From: an uncultured Ezakiella sp.
GTDB taxonomy: Bacteria > Bacillota > Clostridia > Tissierellales > Peptoniphilaceae
DNA: 64,000 bases
Direction of reading: 5' to 3'
NCBI RefSeq assembly: GCF_943913045.1
Contig: NZ_CALTVH010000006.1
Coordinates: 28,715-92,714, forward strand
Shown in pieces: positions 7,864-17,365 of this stretch (position 1 is its first letter; each line of letters opens with the position of its first letter). The translations under genes and the position numbers were made by a program. The notes below the pieces were generated by a model. It was not told where the DNA came from and did no database searches. It was given only the letters and a program-made list of their open reading frames with translations.

Positions 7864-9579
7864 TTAATTATAAAATTTGCTTTGAGCCAGGTACATATCT
7901 TTATAATATGGACAAGTTTCCATTAGCGTTTCGTGGTCGTCGAGTCCTATGAGCCTGCCGTCTTTAAAGACGGCGACCCTGTCTACAAACCTACAGATGC
8001 CGATCCTGTGGCTGATGATTATTGAAGTTTTATTTTTAGAAACTTGGAGGAATTGTTTTAAAATTCTACTTTCTTCCATTGGATCTAAGGCGGAAGTTGG
8101 TTCGTCCAAGATTATCAGGTCGGCGTTTTTGTAAAGGCTCCTTGCAATATCCAATCGCTCGCGTTCGCCACCCGACAATTCTATGCCAGCAAAGTCTTTG
8201 CCTAACCTGGTGGTTAGCATCTGATCATTGGCTAGTTTCTCAAGGCCCACATAAGTTAAGCAGTCTTTGACTCGGACCGGATCGTAATCTTGGCTGGCGC
8301 CAACGTGTTCGCCTACAGTTAAGTTGCTCACAGTCCTAGTCTGTGGGACGATAGAAAAATCGTCAAGGCTAAGGGCATCTTCCCCATATTTGTTATGGCC
8401 CACATAAATATTTCCACTTGATGTATAAATGCCTGTTAACACCTTGCTAAAGGTGGTTTTACCAGACCCATTTTCTCCGACAACTGCCAGAGACTGACCC
8501 TTGTTGATTTTAATATCAACATTTTTAATTCCGTTTTCTGAATGCGGATAAGAAAAGCTAACATCCTCTAAGCTTATCCCATCAAAGGCCAGATTATAAT
8601 CTTTGTCGTCCAGGTCTTGGCTGATGAAACTCATATAGTCATTGGCAAAGGCCAGTTTGCTTGGCAGATTTCCAAGAGAGCTGATAATATATTTGCTGGC
8701 ATCCTGCATTTCCTTGTAAGCAATTAAGGCTGCTCCCATCATTCCTATTTGAATTTGCCCCTTGCGAGCGAGATTTACTGTTATAAAGAGGGCCAGGGAG
8801 TAGGAGATGACATTTAAGATATCACAGAAGAGGAGCTGGCGGGCGTCCTTGGTCTTTTCCTTATAATAATCTGCTGACATACTATGAAAAACATTTCTAT
8901 ATTTATTTAAGAAAAAGTCTGCACTGTCGTTTATTTTTATTTCCCGATTAGTTTTTGTATCTGTAAATAGTGAATAAAAATATTCCAGCTTCCTTTGGTC
9001 AAAGGCTTGGATAGATTTTAAATCATAAAAAGCCTTGCCACGGATAAGGCGGGTTATCAGATAGGGAACAGTGGTTAAGATTGCCAGATAAATAAGCTTA
9101 GTAGAATAGGATCCCAGGCTGATAATTATGAGGACAATGGTAAAGACATGGCCCAAAATTCTTGCAAATGTGTGGGCACAAGTGCTGATAATCTCATTGT
9201 CCAAGGCCTTATGGGCCCTTTGGATATTGGTTAAAAAATCCCTGTCCTCAAATTTTAATAGGTCTAGATTGATTAGCTTTTGACCCATTTCGTATTTAAG
9301 TTCTTTGCCAGTTTTTTCATACAAATAGCCGTTCATTGTTATGGCATAAAAATATTCCAAAATCCTGCTTATTAATATGAGGCCCAAAAAATACAGGCTG
9401 TAAGTAATCACTGGTTGTATGCTAGCTTGTGTATTGATATAGTCAAAGGCCGACTCGATAATGTTCATGGTCATATACAAATTGCCAGCTATCAAAAAGC
9501 CGTTTATTATATGATTTAAAATAACATAGGTCAGGGCCAGGGGACAAATTTTAAAAACTTTCTTTAATATTTTAAGCAT
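7864..9579 (-). CDS. ABC exporter half-transporter, subunit 2
   Basis: 571 residues from the ATG at 9579, selected because GGAGG lies just upstream; the longer open frame to 9711 overlaps the previous gene deeply and has no ribosome site. An N-terminal exporter-type membrane domain (about six helices, residues 1-310) is fused to an ATPase domain with VGENGSGKTT, LSGGERERLDIARSL and LIILDEPTSALDP. The start overlaps the end of subunit 1 by eight bases, so the two form one heterodimeric exporter. Such pairs export drugs, lipids or peptides; no peptide precursor or lantibiotic gene is visible, so the cargo is unknown. Confidence 0.88.
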   Translation of the reverse strand: MLKILKKVFKICPLALTYVILNHIINGFLIAGNLYMTMNIIESAFDYINTQASIQPVITYSLYFLGLILISRILEYFYAITMNGYLYEKTGKELKYEMGQKLINLDLLKFEDRDFLTNIQRAHKALDNEIISTCAHTFARILGHVFTIVLIIISLGSYSTKLIYLAILTTVPYLITRLIRGKAFYDLKSIQAFDQRKLEYFYSLFTDTKTNREIKINDSADFFLNKYRNVFHSMSADYYKEKTKDARQLLFCDILNVISYSLALFITVNLARKGQIQIGMMGAALIAYKEMQDASKYIISSLGNLPSKLAFANDYMSFISQDLDDKDYNLAFDGISLEDVSFSYPHSENGIKNVDIKINKGQSLAVVGENGSGKTTFSKVLTGIYTSSGNIYVGHNKYGEDALSLDDFSIVPQTRTVSNLTVGEHVGASQDYDPVRVKDCLTYVGLEKLANDQMLTTRLGKDFAGIELSGGERERLDIARSLYKNADLIILDEPTSALDPMEESRILKQFLQVSKNKTSIIISHRIGICRFVDRVAVFKDGRLIGLDDHETLMETCPYYKDMYLAQSKFYN

Positions 9580-11290
9580 GGCTATCCTCCTTATACCACG
9601 AGGCCTGTTCTTGATACATATGGTAATATTTGCCCTTGGCTTGCATGAGGGCCTCGTGATTGCCTCTTTCAATAACTTTGCCCTTGTCCAGGACGATAAT
9701 TTCACCTGCAAGACGTGATAAGACCAGGCGGTGGGTAATGATAATGGCGCCGCGGTCTTCTAAGATTTTTATAATGTCCTCGTACATCCTAGCTTCTATT
9801 AGCGGATCCATGGAGGCGGTCGGCTCATCAAAGATTAGAAAGTCTGAATTTTTTGCCAGGGCCCTGCAGATTGCAAGCTTTTGATTTTCTCCGCCAGATA
9901 AGTAGACCCCATCGTCTTCTAATTTTCCTAAATTTCTTTCGGCATCATATTTGTCTAGGCCCATTAACTCCAAGGCCTTATTTATTTCATAGTCCTTGCC
10001 CAAATTTATATTGTCTTTAATGGACAGCTGAAAATTTTGAAAGTCTTGAAAGACTATGGCCATTTCTTGGGATAAGGCTTGGTAGCTGAGGAGATTTGGA
10101 TCTGCACCAGCGAGCAGAACTTTTCCTGAACTTGGCCTGTACAAGCCTGCGGCTAGCTTGACCAAGGTCGTCTTGCCAGCTCCGTTATCTCCAACTATGG
10201 CTGTGATTTTGTCTTTATTTATGGACAGGTTTAAATTATCAAAAACCAAATCGTCAGAGCCCGGATATGAAAAAGAAACATCAACAAAATCGATAGTGGA
10301 ACCGGATAGGTCTTGGTTGGCGACTTCTTTTTCTTTGTAGGCAAGTATTAGGACAAGTGTATTTGCCATGTAGCCGCTGTTTGCTATGGTGCTAGCCTCA
10401 TAGACCAGCTCTTCAGCTATATCTATGGAGTTTGCTGCAGATGTAATAACAGCTGTCACAGAACCAATGCTAATGGTATGGGCCAAGAGTTTTAGAATTA
10501 CAAAAACAATGGCAAGGATAAACCAGATGATTGTAATAGCTGAAGAATACAAGAGGAATTTTTGGCTGCTGATGGTTGTCTTTAAACGCTCATCAAAAAC
10601 TGCATCCGAATATTTTTTATACTTTGATAAAAATAAATTTTTCATTTGAAAAACTTTGATCTCATAGAGGGCGTCCTTGTCTTTTAAAATCCTTAGGATA
10701 TTGTCCATCTCACGCTCATTGTGAGAAGTATTTTCAAACATTGCATCCATTTTGCTTACAGCCTTAAAAGTCATAAAGGAATCTAAGCTGGCAAAGACCA
10801 GGTAAGTAATTCCCAGATAAACCGAGATAGAAAAAAACACAAGGGCTATACCGATTACTTGGACCAGGATTGAAACAATTGCAATGGACGAGTTAAAGAG
10901 CTCAATAATATCCATGTGAGGTCGGGACTTGATCTTGTTTAATTTGTCTTGCAAGTCCGGTTTTTCTAAGTCTTCCATGCTAATATTGTTTAGTTTTTTC
11001 ATAACTTTGGTCGTCAAATTTTCCTCTAGCCTTTGCTCAAGTTTGATATCCAAAATATTTCTAATAAATTTGGCCAGCTCTCTCCAGGCGAAGAGGACAA
11101 TGAGGATAATAATTGGCCTGAGGTCGCCGTGGCCGCTTGCAAATCCAGCGATTGAATCCACCACGTTTTTTGTATAGTAGATAATTAGGGGACTGGCAAG
11201 GGCGGACAAGAGTGCTTCAAGCAAAATAAGTAGAGAAATATTTTTGGCATTATCTTTGACAATTTTATAAGTATTAAATATAGCTTTCAT
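9572..11290 (-). CDS. ABC exporter half-transporter, subunit 1
   Basis: 572 residues: exporter-type membrane domain (residues 1-320) followed by an ATPase domain with VGDNGAGKTTL, LSGGENQKLAI and FLIFDEPTASMDP. The signature is a slightly unusual SGGENQ, and the D-loop reads ASMD, compared with SALD in the partner, as expected if the two nucleotide sites of the heterodimer are not equivalent. GAGGGTGAG lies just upstream of the ATG at 11290. The 8-base overlap with the next gene implies equal production. Cargo unknown; upstream there is only a small secreted protein gene, which is separated by its own terminator. Confidence 0.88.
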   Translation of the reverse strand: MKAIFNTYKIVKDNAKNISLLILLEALLSALASPLIIYYTKNVVDSIAGFASGHGDLRPIIILIVLFAWRELAKFIRNILDIKLEQRLEENLTTKVMKKLNNISMEDLEKPDLQDKLNKIKSRPHMDIIELFNSSIAIVSILVQVIGIALVFFSISVYLGITYLVFASLDSFMTFKAVSKMDAMFENTSHNEREMDNILRILKDKDALYEIKVFQMKNLFLSKYKKYSDAVFDERLKTTISSQKFLLYSSAITIIWFILAIVFVILKLLAHTISIGSVTAVITSAANSIDIAEELVYEASTIANSGYMANTLVLILAYKEKEVANQDLSGSTIDFVDVSFSYPGSDDLVFDNLNLSINKDKITAIVGDNGAGKTTLVKLAAGLYRPSSGKVLLAGADPNLLSYQALSQEMAIVFQDFQNFQLSIKDNINLGKDYEINKALELMGLDKYDAERNLGKLEDDGVYLSGGENQKLAICRALAKNSDFLIFDEPTASMDPLIEARMYEDIIKILEDRGAIIITHRLVLSRLAGEIIVLDKGKVIERGNHEALMQAKGKYYHMYQEQASWYKEDSHA

Positions 11291-11370
11291 TTCTCACCCT
11301 CCATTTTAATCGAACTTAATAATATAATATACTTTAACTTTACTACAAATAAGCAAAAAAGTAAAGCAAA

Positions 11371-11405
11371 TAAAAAGCCCTTAGACTTGGGATTAGTCTA
11401 AGGGC
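11371..11405 (-). terminator. terminator of the small secreted protein gene
   Basis: Eleven-base perfect stem GCCCTTAGACT/AGTCTAAGGGC (11377-11387, 11395-11405). On the minus strand it is followed by TTTTTATTTG, so it stops transcription from the gene starting at 11828. Confidence 0.88.
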
Positions 11406-11432
11406 ATGTTTTTGTTTTTAGGTTGTTAAAGC

Positions 11433-11828
11433 TTACTTAGTCATATCAATGAATAAATTTAGGCTTTTCATTCTAGGAGCTAGTGGATTATCATGTACTG
11501 CAATGACACCTCTATCTCCTTCAACTCTTACTTCGATTGATCTTTTAGCATTTTTAACATCATGTGCCCATCCAGAATAAGTTATATATGCTTGTGAATC
11601 TTTATGAACAACACTTGTTAAATAAATCTTTCCTTCCCATTCTTTACTAATATAATCATAGTATGTTGGTACTTTTTCATATGAAGGATGGCTAATCACA
11701 ATTCCATCTATTAATTTTCCATTGCTGGGTGTAGGCCCTTTTATTTCATATGCATTTGCCATAATGCTTGGCACCAATAAGGTGGATAGCATTAGCAGAG
11801 TTAATAAAACTGATAATGTTTTTTTCAT
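11433..11828 (-). CDS. small secreted protein of unknown function
   Basis: 131 residues with a classical signal peptide: Lys2-Lys3, a hydrophobic core to about residue 20, and a likely cleavage after ANA (residues 24-26). The mature part of about 105 residues has no cysteine, is rich in Tyr and Ser, and ends with a beta-strand-like segment (VEGDRGVIAVHDN). AGGAGGT precedes the ATG at good spacing. The gene is monocistronic with its own terminator. I recognise no domain. An extracellular or wall-associated role follows from the signal peptide only. Confidence 0.7.
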   Translation of the reverse strand: MKKTLSVLLTLLMLSTLLVPSIMANAYEIKGPTPSNGKLIDGIVISHPSYEKVPTYYDYISKEWEGKIYLTSVVHKDSQAYITYSGWAHDVKNAKRSIEVRVEGDRGVIAVHDNPLAPRMKSLNLFIDMTK

Positions 11829-11947
11829 AAAATATTTACCTCCTGTATAAATCTGGAAACATTTATAAATAAATTATTTCTCTACATATAATGTTACCAT
11901 CTGCACACTTGCTTTGTCAAGAATACGCGATAAAGCATTTACAGTTT

Positions 11948-13906
11948 TTATTTATCCTTGTATTTTTCAAACCATTCGGTGATTTCTTTGAGTCTTCTGA
12001 CCCTGTGGTGGGGTTTGCCGGACCTGGAGAGCTCATGGTTTTCGCCTTTGAACCAGACAAATCTGGCATCTACTCCGTGGTATTTGAGGGCGGTGTAGAA
12101 TTGCAGGCCTTCCACATGATAACACCGGTAGTCTTCGTCTGAGTGGATGAAGAGGGTCGGTGTTGTGACCTTGTCTGCATATTTAAGGGGTGATTGGTCC
12201 CACATTTTGTCGTGTGAATTCCAAATGTCTGCCCGAGTTTGGTCGGATGCAAAATAATATCCGATGTCGGTCGTTCCCCACATGGAAACCCAATTTGAAA
12301 TTGAACGCTGGGTGGCGGCTGCCTTGAAGCGGTCGGTGTGGCCCACGATCCAGTTGGTCATAAAACCTCCGTAAGATCCGCCAGTTACAAAGACATTATC
12401 TCTGTCAATGTTTTTGTATTTGTCGAGAACCTTATCTGTAAAGTCCATGAGGTCCTTGTAGTCGACGTCGCCGTACTTGCCAAAGATATCCATAAAGTCA
12501 TTGCCGTAGCCGTCAGATCCGCGTGGGTTGGTAAAGAAAACCACATAACCGAGATTGGTCCAGTATTGCATTTCGTGATAAAAAACTGGTCCGTAAACGG
12601 TCTTTGGTCCGCCGTGGATGTCCAGGATGGCAGGATATTTTTTCTTTTCGTCAAAGCCTTCTGGCAACAGAACAAAGCCTGTGTAGTCGTAACCGTTTGC
12701 AGTCCAAGTAAGTTTTTGTGGAGTGGCTACATATTTGTTTTCAAGGTCTGTATTTATTTTTGAAAGAGCCTTGAGGTCCTTAGAGACTTCATAAATTTCT
12801 TGTAAATTTTGGTCTTTGAGGGCGACTGCGTAAATTTTTCCATCAACGATTTCCATGCAGTCGATAGATCCTTCAAAGTCTGTAATTTTTTCTAGATTTA
12901 AATCCATGTCCATCTTAAAGAGTGGGGCATTGTAATGATAAGTCGTTGTGAAAAATAGATTTTCTCCGTCTGCAATCATGGTCTTGCCGCCGCCATAGCG
13001 GACGTCGGAGCCCACGCTATCCCAGAAGGACAGGTCAGGGAAGGATTCCTTGACGATTTTGCCTGAGTCGTCAATCAAAAATACAAGAGGATTTTCGTTG
13101 ACGCCGTGCTTTTTCATATCTGTTCCTGCGCAAATAATCTTGTCGCCCATGAACTTGGCGAAGGCGTAGGAATAATCTTCGCGTGGACTAATTGTGGTCC
13201 AGGCATCTTCTTTTATGTCGTAGATATTAATTTCATTTGTCAGTGGCTCTTTGTCCCTATGTCTTTCTGTGACAGCCAAAATTTCTCCGTCCTTGTAATC
13301 GGAATAGTAGCAGTTTGTAAGTTCGTCGCTTACGATATTTAATTTTTCTGTTTTTAGATCATAGATAGCCAGGCGAGTCCGGTTTTTATTTGTAACTCCG
13401 CCGCCATTTGACCAAAATGGAATTTCGTCAAAGACATGGTAGTCGTCCTCTTCTTTTTTGTGGTCGAGGATTTTCTTGCGGTCCTCTTCACTTGCCTCTG
13501 CATAGCCGTCAAAGATCGGATCATAAGCTTCACTCATAATGAGATAATCGTCCGTGATTTTTTTGAGTGAAAAATTATAAGAAAATTCCAAAAACTTGAT
13601 GGCTTCGCCGCCTGTAGGGTCCAGCTTGTAGATAGATGTGTGGGGTCCACCGTCTTTGGACTTTTCTTTTTCTTCATCTGTGCGGATGTCTGTAAAGTAA
13701 AGGAACTTGCCGTCTGTGATAAAGCTAGCGCCGGAATTGGTCGCCATGATCTTGGCATCCTTGCCGTGGAGTCTCGCTATAGATGTTTGGTATTTTTTTC
13801 CGTCAGATGAAACATTAGCGATGTTAAAATAGAGTTCATCATTTACCTTGGTCAGATTTGACAAAAATTTGTAGTTAAAAAAATCATTGATTTGAATTTT
13901 TTCCAT
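11948..13906 (-). CDS. S9 family serine peptidase (acylaminoacyl peptidase/DPP-type)
   Basis: 652 residues. An N-terminal beta-propeller-like region (residues 1-400) precedes an alpha/beta-hydrolase domain. The catalytic serine is Ser511 in GGSYGGF, the acid is Asp592 in DEDYR and the base is His624 in GENH. These are the prolyl-oligopeptidase family S9C hallmarks, enzymes that clip short peptides or acylated residues, usually in the cytosol. No signal peptide is visible. It lies 15 bases after the exonuclease III gene and is probably co-transcribed with it. Peptide degradation suits an amino-acid fermenter. The exact cleavage preference is not readable. Confidence 0.9.
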   Translation of the reverse strand: MEKIQINDFFNYKFLSNLTKVNDELYFNIANVSSDGKKYQTSIARLHGKDAKIMATNSGASFITDGKFLYFTDIRTDEEKEKSKDGGPHTSIYKLDPTGGEAIKFLEFSYNFSLKKITDDYLIMSEAYDPIFDGYAEASEEDRKKILDHKKEEDDYHVFDEIPFWSNGGGVTNKNRTRLAIYDLKTEKLNIVSDELTNCYYSDYKDGEILAVTERHRDKEPLTNEINIYDIKEDAWTTISPREDYSYAFAKFMGDKIICAGTDMKKHGVNENPLVFLIDDSGKIVKESFPDLSFWDSVGSDVRYGGGKTMIADGENLFFTTTYHYNAPLFKMDMDLNLEKITDFEGSIDCMEIVDGKIYAVALKDQNLQEIYEVSKDLKALSKINTDLENKYVATPQKLTWTANGYDYTGFVLLPEGFDEKKKYPAILDIHGGPKTVYGPVFYHEMQYWTNLGYVVFFTNPRGSDGYGNDFMDIFGKYGDVDYKDLMDFTDKVLDKYKNIDRDNVFVTGGSYGGFMTNWIVGHTDRFKAAATQRSISNWVSMWGTTDIGYYFASDQTRADIWNSHDKMWDQSPLKYADKVTTPTLFIHSDEDYRCYHVEGLQFYTALKYHGVDARFVWFKGENHELSRSGKPHHRVRRLKEITEWFEKYKDK

Positions 13907-13921
13907 ATTGCCTCCTTAAAA

Positions 13922-14752
13922 TTAAATATCTATTTCTAAAATAATTGGCGTGTGGTCTTGGCGGTCGCCAGAATCCATCATTTCGGATTTAGAAACCTTG
14001 TCTTTGATCCTATCACTTACCAGGAAGTAGTCAATCCTCCAGCCAGAGTTATTTATCTTGCTGGTCTTGACCCTTTGGGCCCACCAGGTGTAAACGCCTT
14101 CGACATCTCCGTGGACGTGTCTAAAGGTGTCTGTGAAGCCCTTGTTTAAAATATTTGTAAAGCCTTCTCTCTCTTCGTCAGTGAAGCCTGCAGACATGTG
14201 ATTGGATTCAGGGTTTTTAAGGTCGATCTCCTTGTGGGCAACATTGAAGTCGCCTGTGGCTATTACCGGCTTGTCGGCGTCTAGGCTGGACAGGTAATTG
14301 GCATAGCACTTGTCCCAGTCCTGCCTTTCCTTAAGTCTATTTAATCCGTCGCCAGCGTTTGGTGTGTAAACGGTTGTAAAGAAAAAATCGTCAAACTCAA
14401 GTGTCAGCATCCTGCCTTCCAAGTCCATGGGCTCGGGTGCACAGATGTGGGGAACTGTAACGATGGGATTAAATTCTTTTTTGTATAAAATCATCGTGCC
14501 AGCGTAAGATTTTCTGGCCCCTTCTCTGGACGAAGTCCACACGTGGTCGTAATCAGGGAAGAGGTCTTCCATAATCTCCAAATGTTTTTTGGTCGGCCCT
14601 GTCGCGGGCAGCTTGGTTTCTTGCAGGGAAATAAAGTCCGGATCATAGGCGATGATAGATTTTAAAACCTCCCTAGACATTTGCGCCCTATTGGAATCGC
14701 TCGTGAGAGCTGCGTTAAGTGAATCTATATTCCATGAAACAAATTTTTTCAT
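13922..14752 (-). CDS. xth: exodeoxyribonuclease III (AP endonuclease)
   Basis: 276 residues from the ATG at 14752, preceded by AGGAGGT; the open frame continues upstream but across the promoter, so the longer version is rejected. The EEP-family metal and catalytic residues are visible: Asn8 in SWNID, Glu45 in QETK, Asp and Asn in GDFN, and the C-terminal QDHTP with the catalytic Asp-His. The enzyme cuts DNA 5' to abasic sites and removes 3' blocks in base excision repair. The genome end of this window also has ung, the step before it, but the two are not linked. The S9 peptidase follows in the same transcript. Confidence 0.92.
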   Translation of the reverse strand: MKKFVSWNIDSLNAALTSDSNRAQMSREVLKSIIAYDPDFISLQETKLPATGPTKKHLEIMEDLFPDYDHVWTSSREGARKSYAGTMILYKKEFNPIVTVPHICAPEPMDLEGRMLTLEFDDFFFTTVYTPNAGDGLNRLKERQDWDKCYANYLSSLDADKPVIATGDFNVAHKEIDLKNPESNHMSAGFTDEEREGFTNILNKGFTDTFRHVHGDVEGVYTWWAQRVKTSKINNSGWRIDYFLVSDRIKDKVSKSEMMDSGDRQDHTPIILEIDI

Positions 14753-14780
14753 AATACCTCCTAAAAATTTTCTTATCTTT

Positions 14781-14808
14781 ATTATAACATTATAGGCCTT
14801 AAATTCAA
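14781..14808 (-). promoter_or_regulatory. promoter of xth
   Basis: On the minus strand TTGAAT (14803-14808), 16-base spacer, TATAAT (14781-14786), about 30 bases before the ATG at 14752. Confidence 0.75.
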
Positions 14809-14880
14809 AATAGTTTTTATGAGTAAAGCGATAGAATTTCGGGTAAATAGAATATATCAATAGACGAAGGGAGAATTATT

Positions 14881-15411
14881 ATGAAACTTAATTACATTGG
14901 AAAAAACATGGAAGTTACTAACGATTTAAAGGAACTTGCTGAAAAGAAGCTCAGCAAACTAGATAAATTCTTCGCAGAAGATATAAAGGCGGACGTCGTT
15001 TTTAAGGAACAAAAGTCTAATAAGATTTTGGAGGTCACAGTTTACTTACCTGATGGAGCAGTCCTAAGGTCCGAACAAAAATCAGACGACATGCAAAATT
15101 GCATGGACAAGGCCTTGGCTCAACTTGAAAGACAAGTTAGAAAACACAAGACCAAACTCCAAAAGAGATACAAAAACAATGACTCAATCAGATTTGATAC
15201 AATTGAACCTCTCAAGGAAGAAACCCACGAAGAAGGCAAGATTGTCCGCGAAAAGAGCTTCGAGCTAATCCCAATGTCAAGGGAAGAAGCAATCCTTCAA
15301 ATGGAACTCGTTGTTCACGATTTTTATCTCTTCTTGGATGCTGAAACTGACAAGGTAAGCGTATTATACAAACGCGGCGACGGCAACTACGGCATCATCA
15401 GCGAACAATAA
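14881..15411 (+). CDS. hpf: ribosome hibernation promoting factor, long form
   Basis: 176 residues. The N-terminal domain (1-100) is the HPF/YfiA fold with the basic stretch RQVRKHKTKLQKRYK. The C-terminal domain (about 118-176) has the long-form dimerisation motif PMSREEAILQMEL and ends with RGDGNYGII. Long HPF joins two 70S ribosomes into inactive 100S particles during slow growth. Length and domain order are normal for Firmicutes. A clear GGGAG ribosome site precedes the ATG. A strong terminator follows 13 bases after the stop, but another gene begins within its tail. Confidence 0.95.
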   Translation: MKLNYIGKNMEVTNDLKELAEKKLSKLDKFFAEDIKADVVFKEQKSNKILEVTVYLPDGAVLRSEQKSDDMQNCMDKALAQLERQVRKHKTKLQKRYKNNDSIRFDTIEPLKEETHEEGKIVREKSFELIPMSREEAILQMELVVHDFYLFLDAETDKVSVLYKRGDGNYGIISEQ

Positions 15412-15424
15412 TTAAAGAAAGGGA

Positions 15425-15449
15425 CCCCGAGCAATCGGGGTTTTATTTT
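15425..15449 (+). terminator. hpf terminator
   Basis: Stem CCCCGA/TCGGGG (15425-15430, 15435-15440) with GCAA loop, then TTTTATTTT. The next start codon is only 12 bases beyond the stem. Confidence 0.85.
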
Positions 15450-15451
15450 AG

Positions 15452-16063
15452 ATGACAAAGGTAAAAATATACGACTTCGACAAGACCCTGGCCCAGGGCG
15501 ACTCGATTATGACTTTAATTGAATACGCAAAATCCGAAAAAATTGCATCTCCGATTGTAATTTACTGGCGATTGTTTTTGGCATCCCTAAATTTTTTGCT
15601 GGGTTTTAAGATTGAAAGATTTAAATCCTTTGCAGCCTGGCTGGTAAATAAATTTTCTGATGAAGACTTGGAAAAATATGTGGCCTGGCACTTGGAGACA
15701 TATGGCTTTCAAAATCTCATCGACGAAATTCACGAAGACGGCTACACTACAATTCTCTGCTCGGCATCGCTGGAAAGATATGTAAAGATTATCGCAAGAG
15801 ATCTGGGCTTTGACTACTGCATTGCTACACGTCATGATGATAAAAAAATCTTAGGTGTTAACAATGCCAAGGAGGAAAAATTAGTTCGGCTGAATGAATT
15901 ATTCTCCAGAGAAAATATCGAGGTCGACTACGAAAATTCCAAGGCTTATACGGACTCAGTCAAAAACGACAAGTGGATGTGCTTGCCCTGCAAGTCCAAG
16001 TACCTGGTCAATGACCAGACAAGTCACCAGGGTTTTATAAATATTGAAGGTCACAGGAAATAA
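15452..16063 (+). CDS. HAD-IB family phosphatase (SerB-like fold)
   Basis: 203 residues. Motif I DFDKT (8-12), motif II LCSAS, and the motif III/IV region AYTDSVKNDKW match the subfamily IB phosphatases, which include phosphoserine and related phosphatases. A hydrophobic segment at about residues 38-55 belongs to the cap. The C-terminus is basic and ends soon after motif IV. The start ATG lies directly after the hpf terminator and has no ribosome site, so expression may depend on read-through or an unusual initiation. Substrate unknown. Confidence 0.8.
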   Translation: MTKVKIYDFDKTLAQGDSIMTLIEYAKSEKIASPIVIYWRLFLASLNFLLGFKIERFKSFAAWLVNKFSDEDLEKYVAWHLETYGFQNLIDEIHEDGYTTILCSASLERYVKIIARDLGFDYCIATRHDDKKILGVNNAKEEKLVRLNELFSRENIEVDYENSKAYTDSVKNDKWMCLPCKSKYLVNDQTSHQGFINIEGHRK

Positions 16064-16077
16064 AAATTAATTTAAAA

Positions 16078-16116
16078 ACTAAAGGCTAGAACTTTTTAAA
16101 AGCTTTAGTCTTTTTA
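16078..16116 (+). terminator. terminator after HAD-IB gene
   Basis: ACTAAAG/CTTTAGT stem with an AT-rich loop, followed by TCTTTTTATTT. Confidence 0.7.
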
Positions 16117-16117
16117 T

Positions 16118-16146
16118 TTGCAATTTAATTCGAATTTCGTTATAAT
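16118..16146 (+). promoter_or_regulatory. promoter of aldo/keto reductase gene
   Basis: TTGCAA (16118-16123), 17-base spacer, perfect TATAAT (16141-16146). GAGGAGGAG follows at 16153 and ATG at 16167. Confidence 0.85.
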
Positions 16147-16166
16147 TATTACGAGGAGGAGAATTT

Positions 16167-17297
16167 ATGAAATATTTTAATATTGGGGAAGACAAGGTTA
16201 GCCGCTTAGGTTACGGCTGTATGCGTTTTCCCATTATAGATGGAGACAATGCAAAGATAAATGAAGAGGAAGCGACCAAGCAACTCTTGCACGCAATTGA
16301 AAAGGGAGTTAATTACATAGATACAGCTTACGTTTACCACGGGGACACCAGTGAATCATTCGTCGGTAAATTTGTCGAAGAACACGGACTTAGGGATAAA
16401 TTACATTTGGTAACCAAGTTGCCATGCTGGAAGGTAGAGACCTACGAAGACTTTGAAAAATTTATGAATGAGCAAATGGCAAATCTGCGTACGGATGTAA
16501 TTGATTTTTACCTATTGCACTCACTTGATATCAAGACCTTTAGAAAGGTCAAGGACTTGGGCGTCTTTGATTTTATGGACAAAATCAAAAAAGAAGGCAA
16601 GGTTAAGCACATGGGCTTTTCCTTCCACGATGAATTCCCAGCCTTTGAAGAAATGGTAAAATCTTACGATTGGGATTTCTGCCAAATTCAATTAAATTAT
16701 TTGGATACAGATTACCAAGCGGGCCTCAAGGGTTATGAGCTGGCAACCAGCCTTGGCATACCGGTTGTTATTATGGAACCCCTAAAGGGCGGCCGCCTAT
16801 CAAATCCGCCTAAGGAAGTTTTGGATTTAAATGATGAGTTTAAACCCCTCAGCCCCTCTCAACAGGCTTTGAAATTTCCGCTGTCCTTGGACAATGTAAT
16901 GACAGTTTTGTCTGGCATGAACGATATTAAACACATAGACGAAAATATTGAAATGGCTTCGACTGTTGACTCATCATCAATCACAGAAGCCGACAAGGCT
17001 TTCTACAAAAAAGCTAGGGATATTTTTAAATCCAGGGAGCAAATCGGTTGTACGGCCTGCGAATACTGCATGCCTTGCACAGTTGAAATAAATATTCCAA
17101 GAATTTTCTCCATGTGGAATAATGCCTTCCTTTACGACGAAGCAGACAAGTCCAGAGAAGCTTACAAAAAATATATCGAAGACGGCAAGGTCGCACCAGA
17201 CGCCTGCATAGAATGCGGCAAGTGCGAAGGAGAATGCCCACAAAATTTGGAAATCATCGAAGGCCTGAGACAAGCCCAAGAATTTTTAGAAAAATAA
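16167..17297 (+). CDS. aldo/keto reductase with C-terminal 4Fe-4S ferredoxin domain
   Basis: 376 residues. The N-terminal TIM barrel carries the aldo/keto reductase motifs YIDTAYVY (Asp and Tyr of the catalytic tetrad) and KLP (Lys), and HMGFSFH. The C-terminal part has two cysteine clusters: CTACEYCMPC beginning at about 295 and CIECGKCEGECP beginning at about 347, so it should bind iron-sulfur centres. This fused form is common in anaerobic Firmicutes; its physiological substrate is not established. The gene is monocistronic with a strong promoter and a shared terminator. Cytosolic oxidoreductase is a firm call, substrate is not. Confidence 0.9.
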   Translation: MKYFNIGEDKVSRLGYGCMRFPIIDGDNAKINEEEATKQLLHAIEKGVNYIDTAYVYHGDTSESFVGKFVEEHGLRDKLHLVTKLPCWKVETYEDFEKFMNEQMANLRTDVIDFYLLHSLDIKTFRKVKDLGVFDFMDKIKKEGKVKHMGFSFHDEFPAFEEMVKSYDWDFCQIQLNYLDTDYQAGLKGYELATSLGIPVVIMEPLKGGRLSNPPKEVLDLNDEFKPLSPSQQALKFPLSLDNVMTVLSGMNDIKHIDENIEMASTVDSSSITEADKAFYKKARDIFKSREQIGCTACEYCMPCTVEINIPRIFSMWNNAFLYDEADKSREAYKKYIEDGKVAPDACIECGKCEGECPQNLEIIEGLRQAQEFLEK

Positions 17298-17329
17298 TTT
17301 TTGAAAAATAAATAAGATTTTATAATAAA

Positions 17330-17360
17330 AAACCCTCGTGGAGAAATCCATCGAGGGTTT
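17330..17360. terminator. bidirectional terminator
   Basis: AAACCCTCG paired with CGAGGGTTT, extended by TGG/CCA, followed by GTTTTTTAG on the plus strand and by T-rich sequence on the minus strand. It separates convergent genes. Confidence 0.85.
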
Positions 17361-17365
17361 GTTTT

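Noticed and set aside
14753..14860. N-terminal extension of exonuclease III
   Set aside because: It spans the promoter at 14781-14808, and AGGAGGT points to the ATG at 14752.
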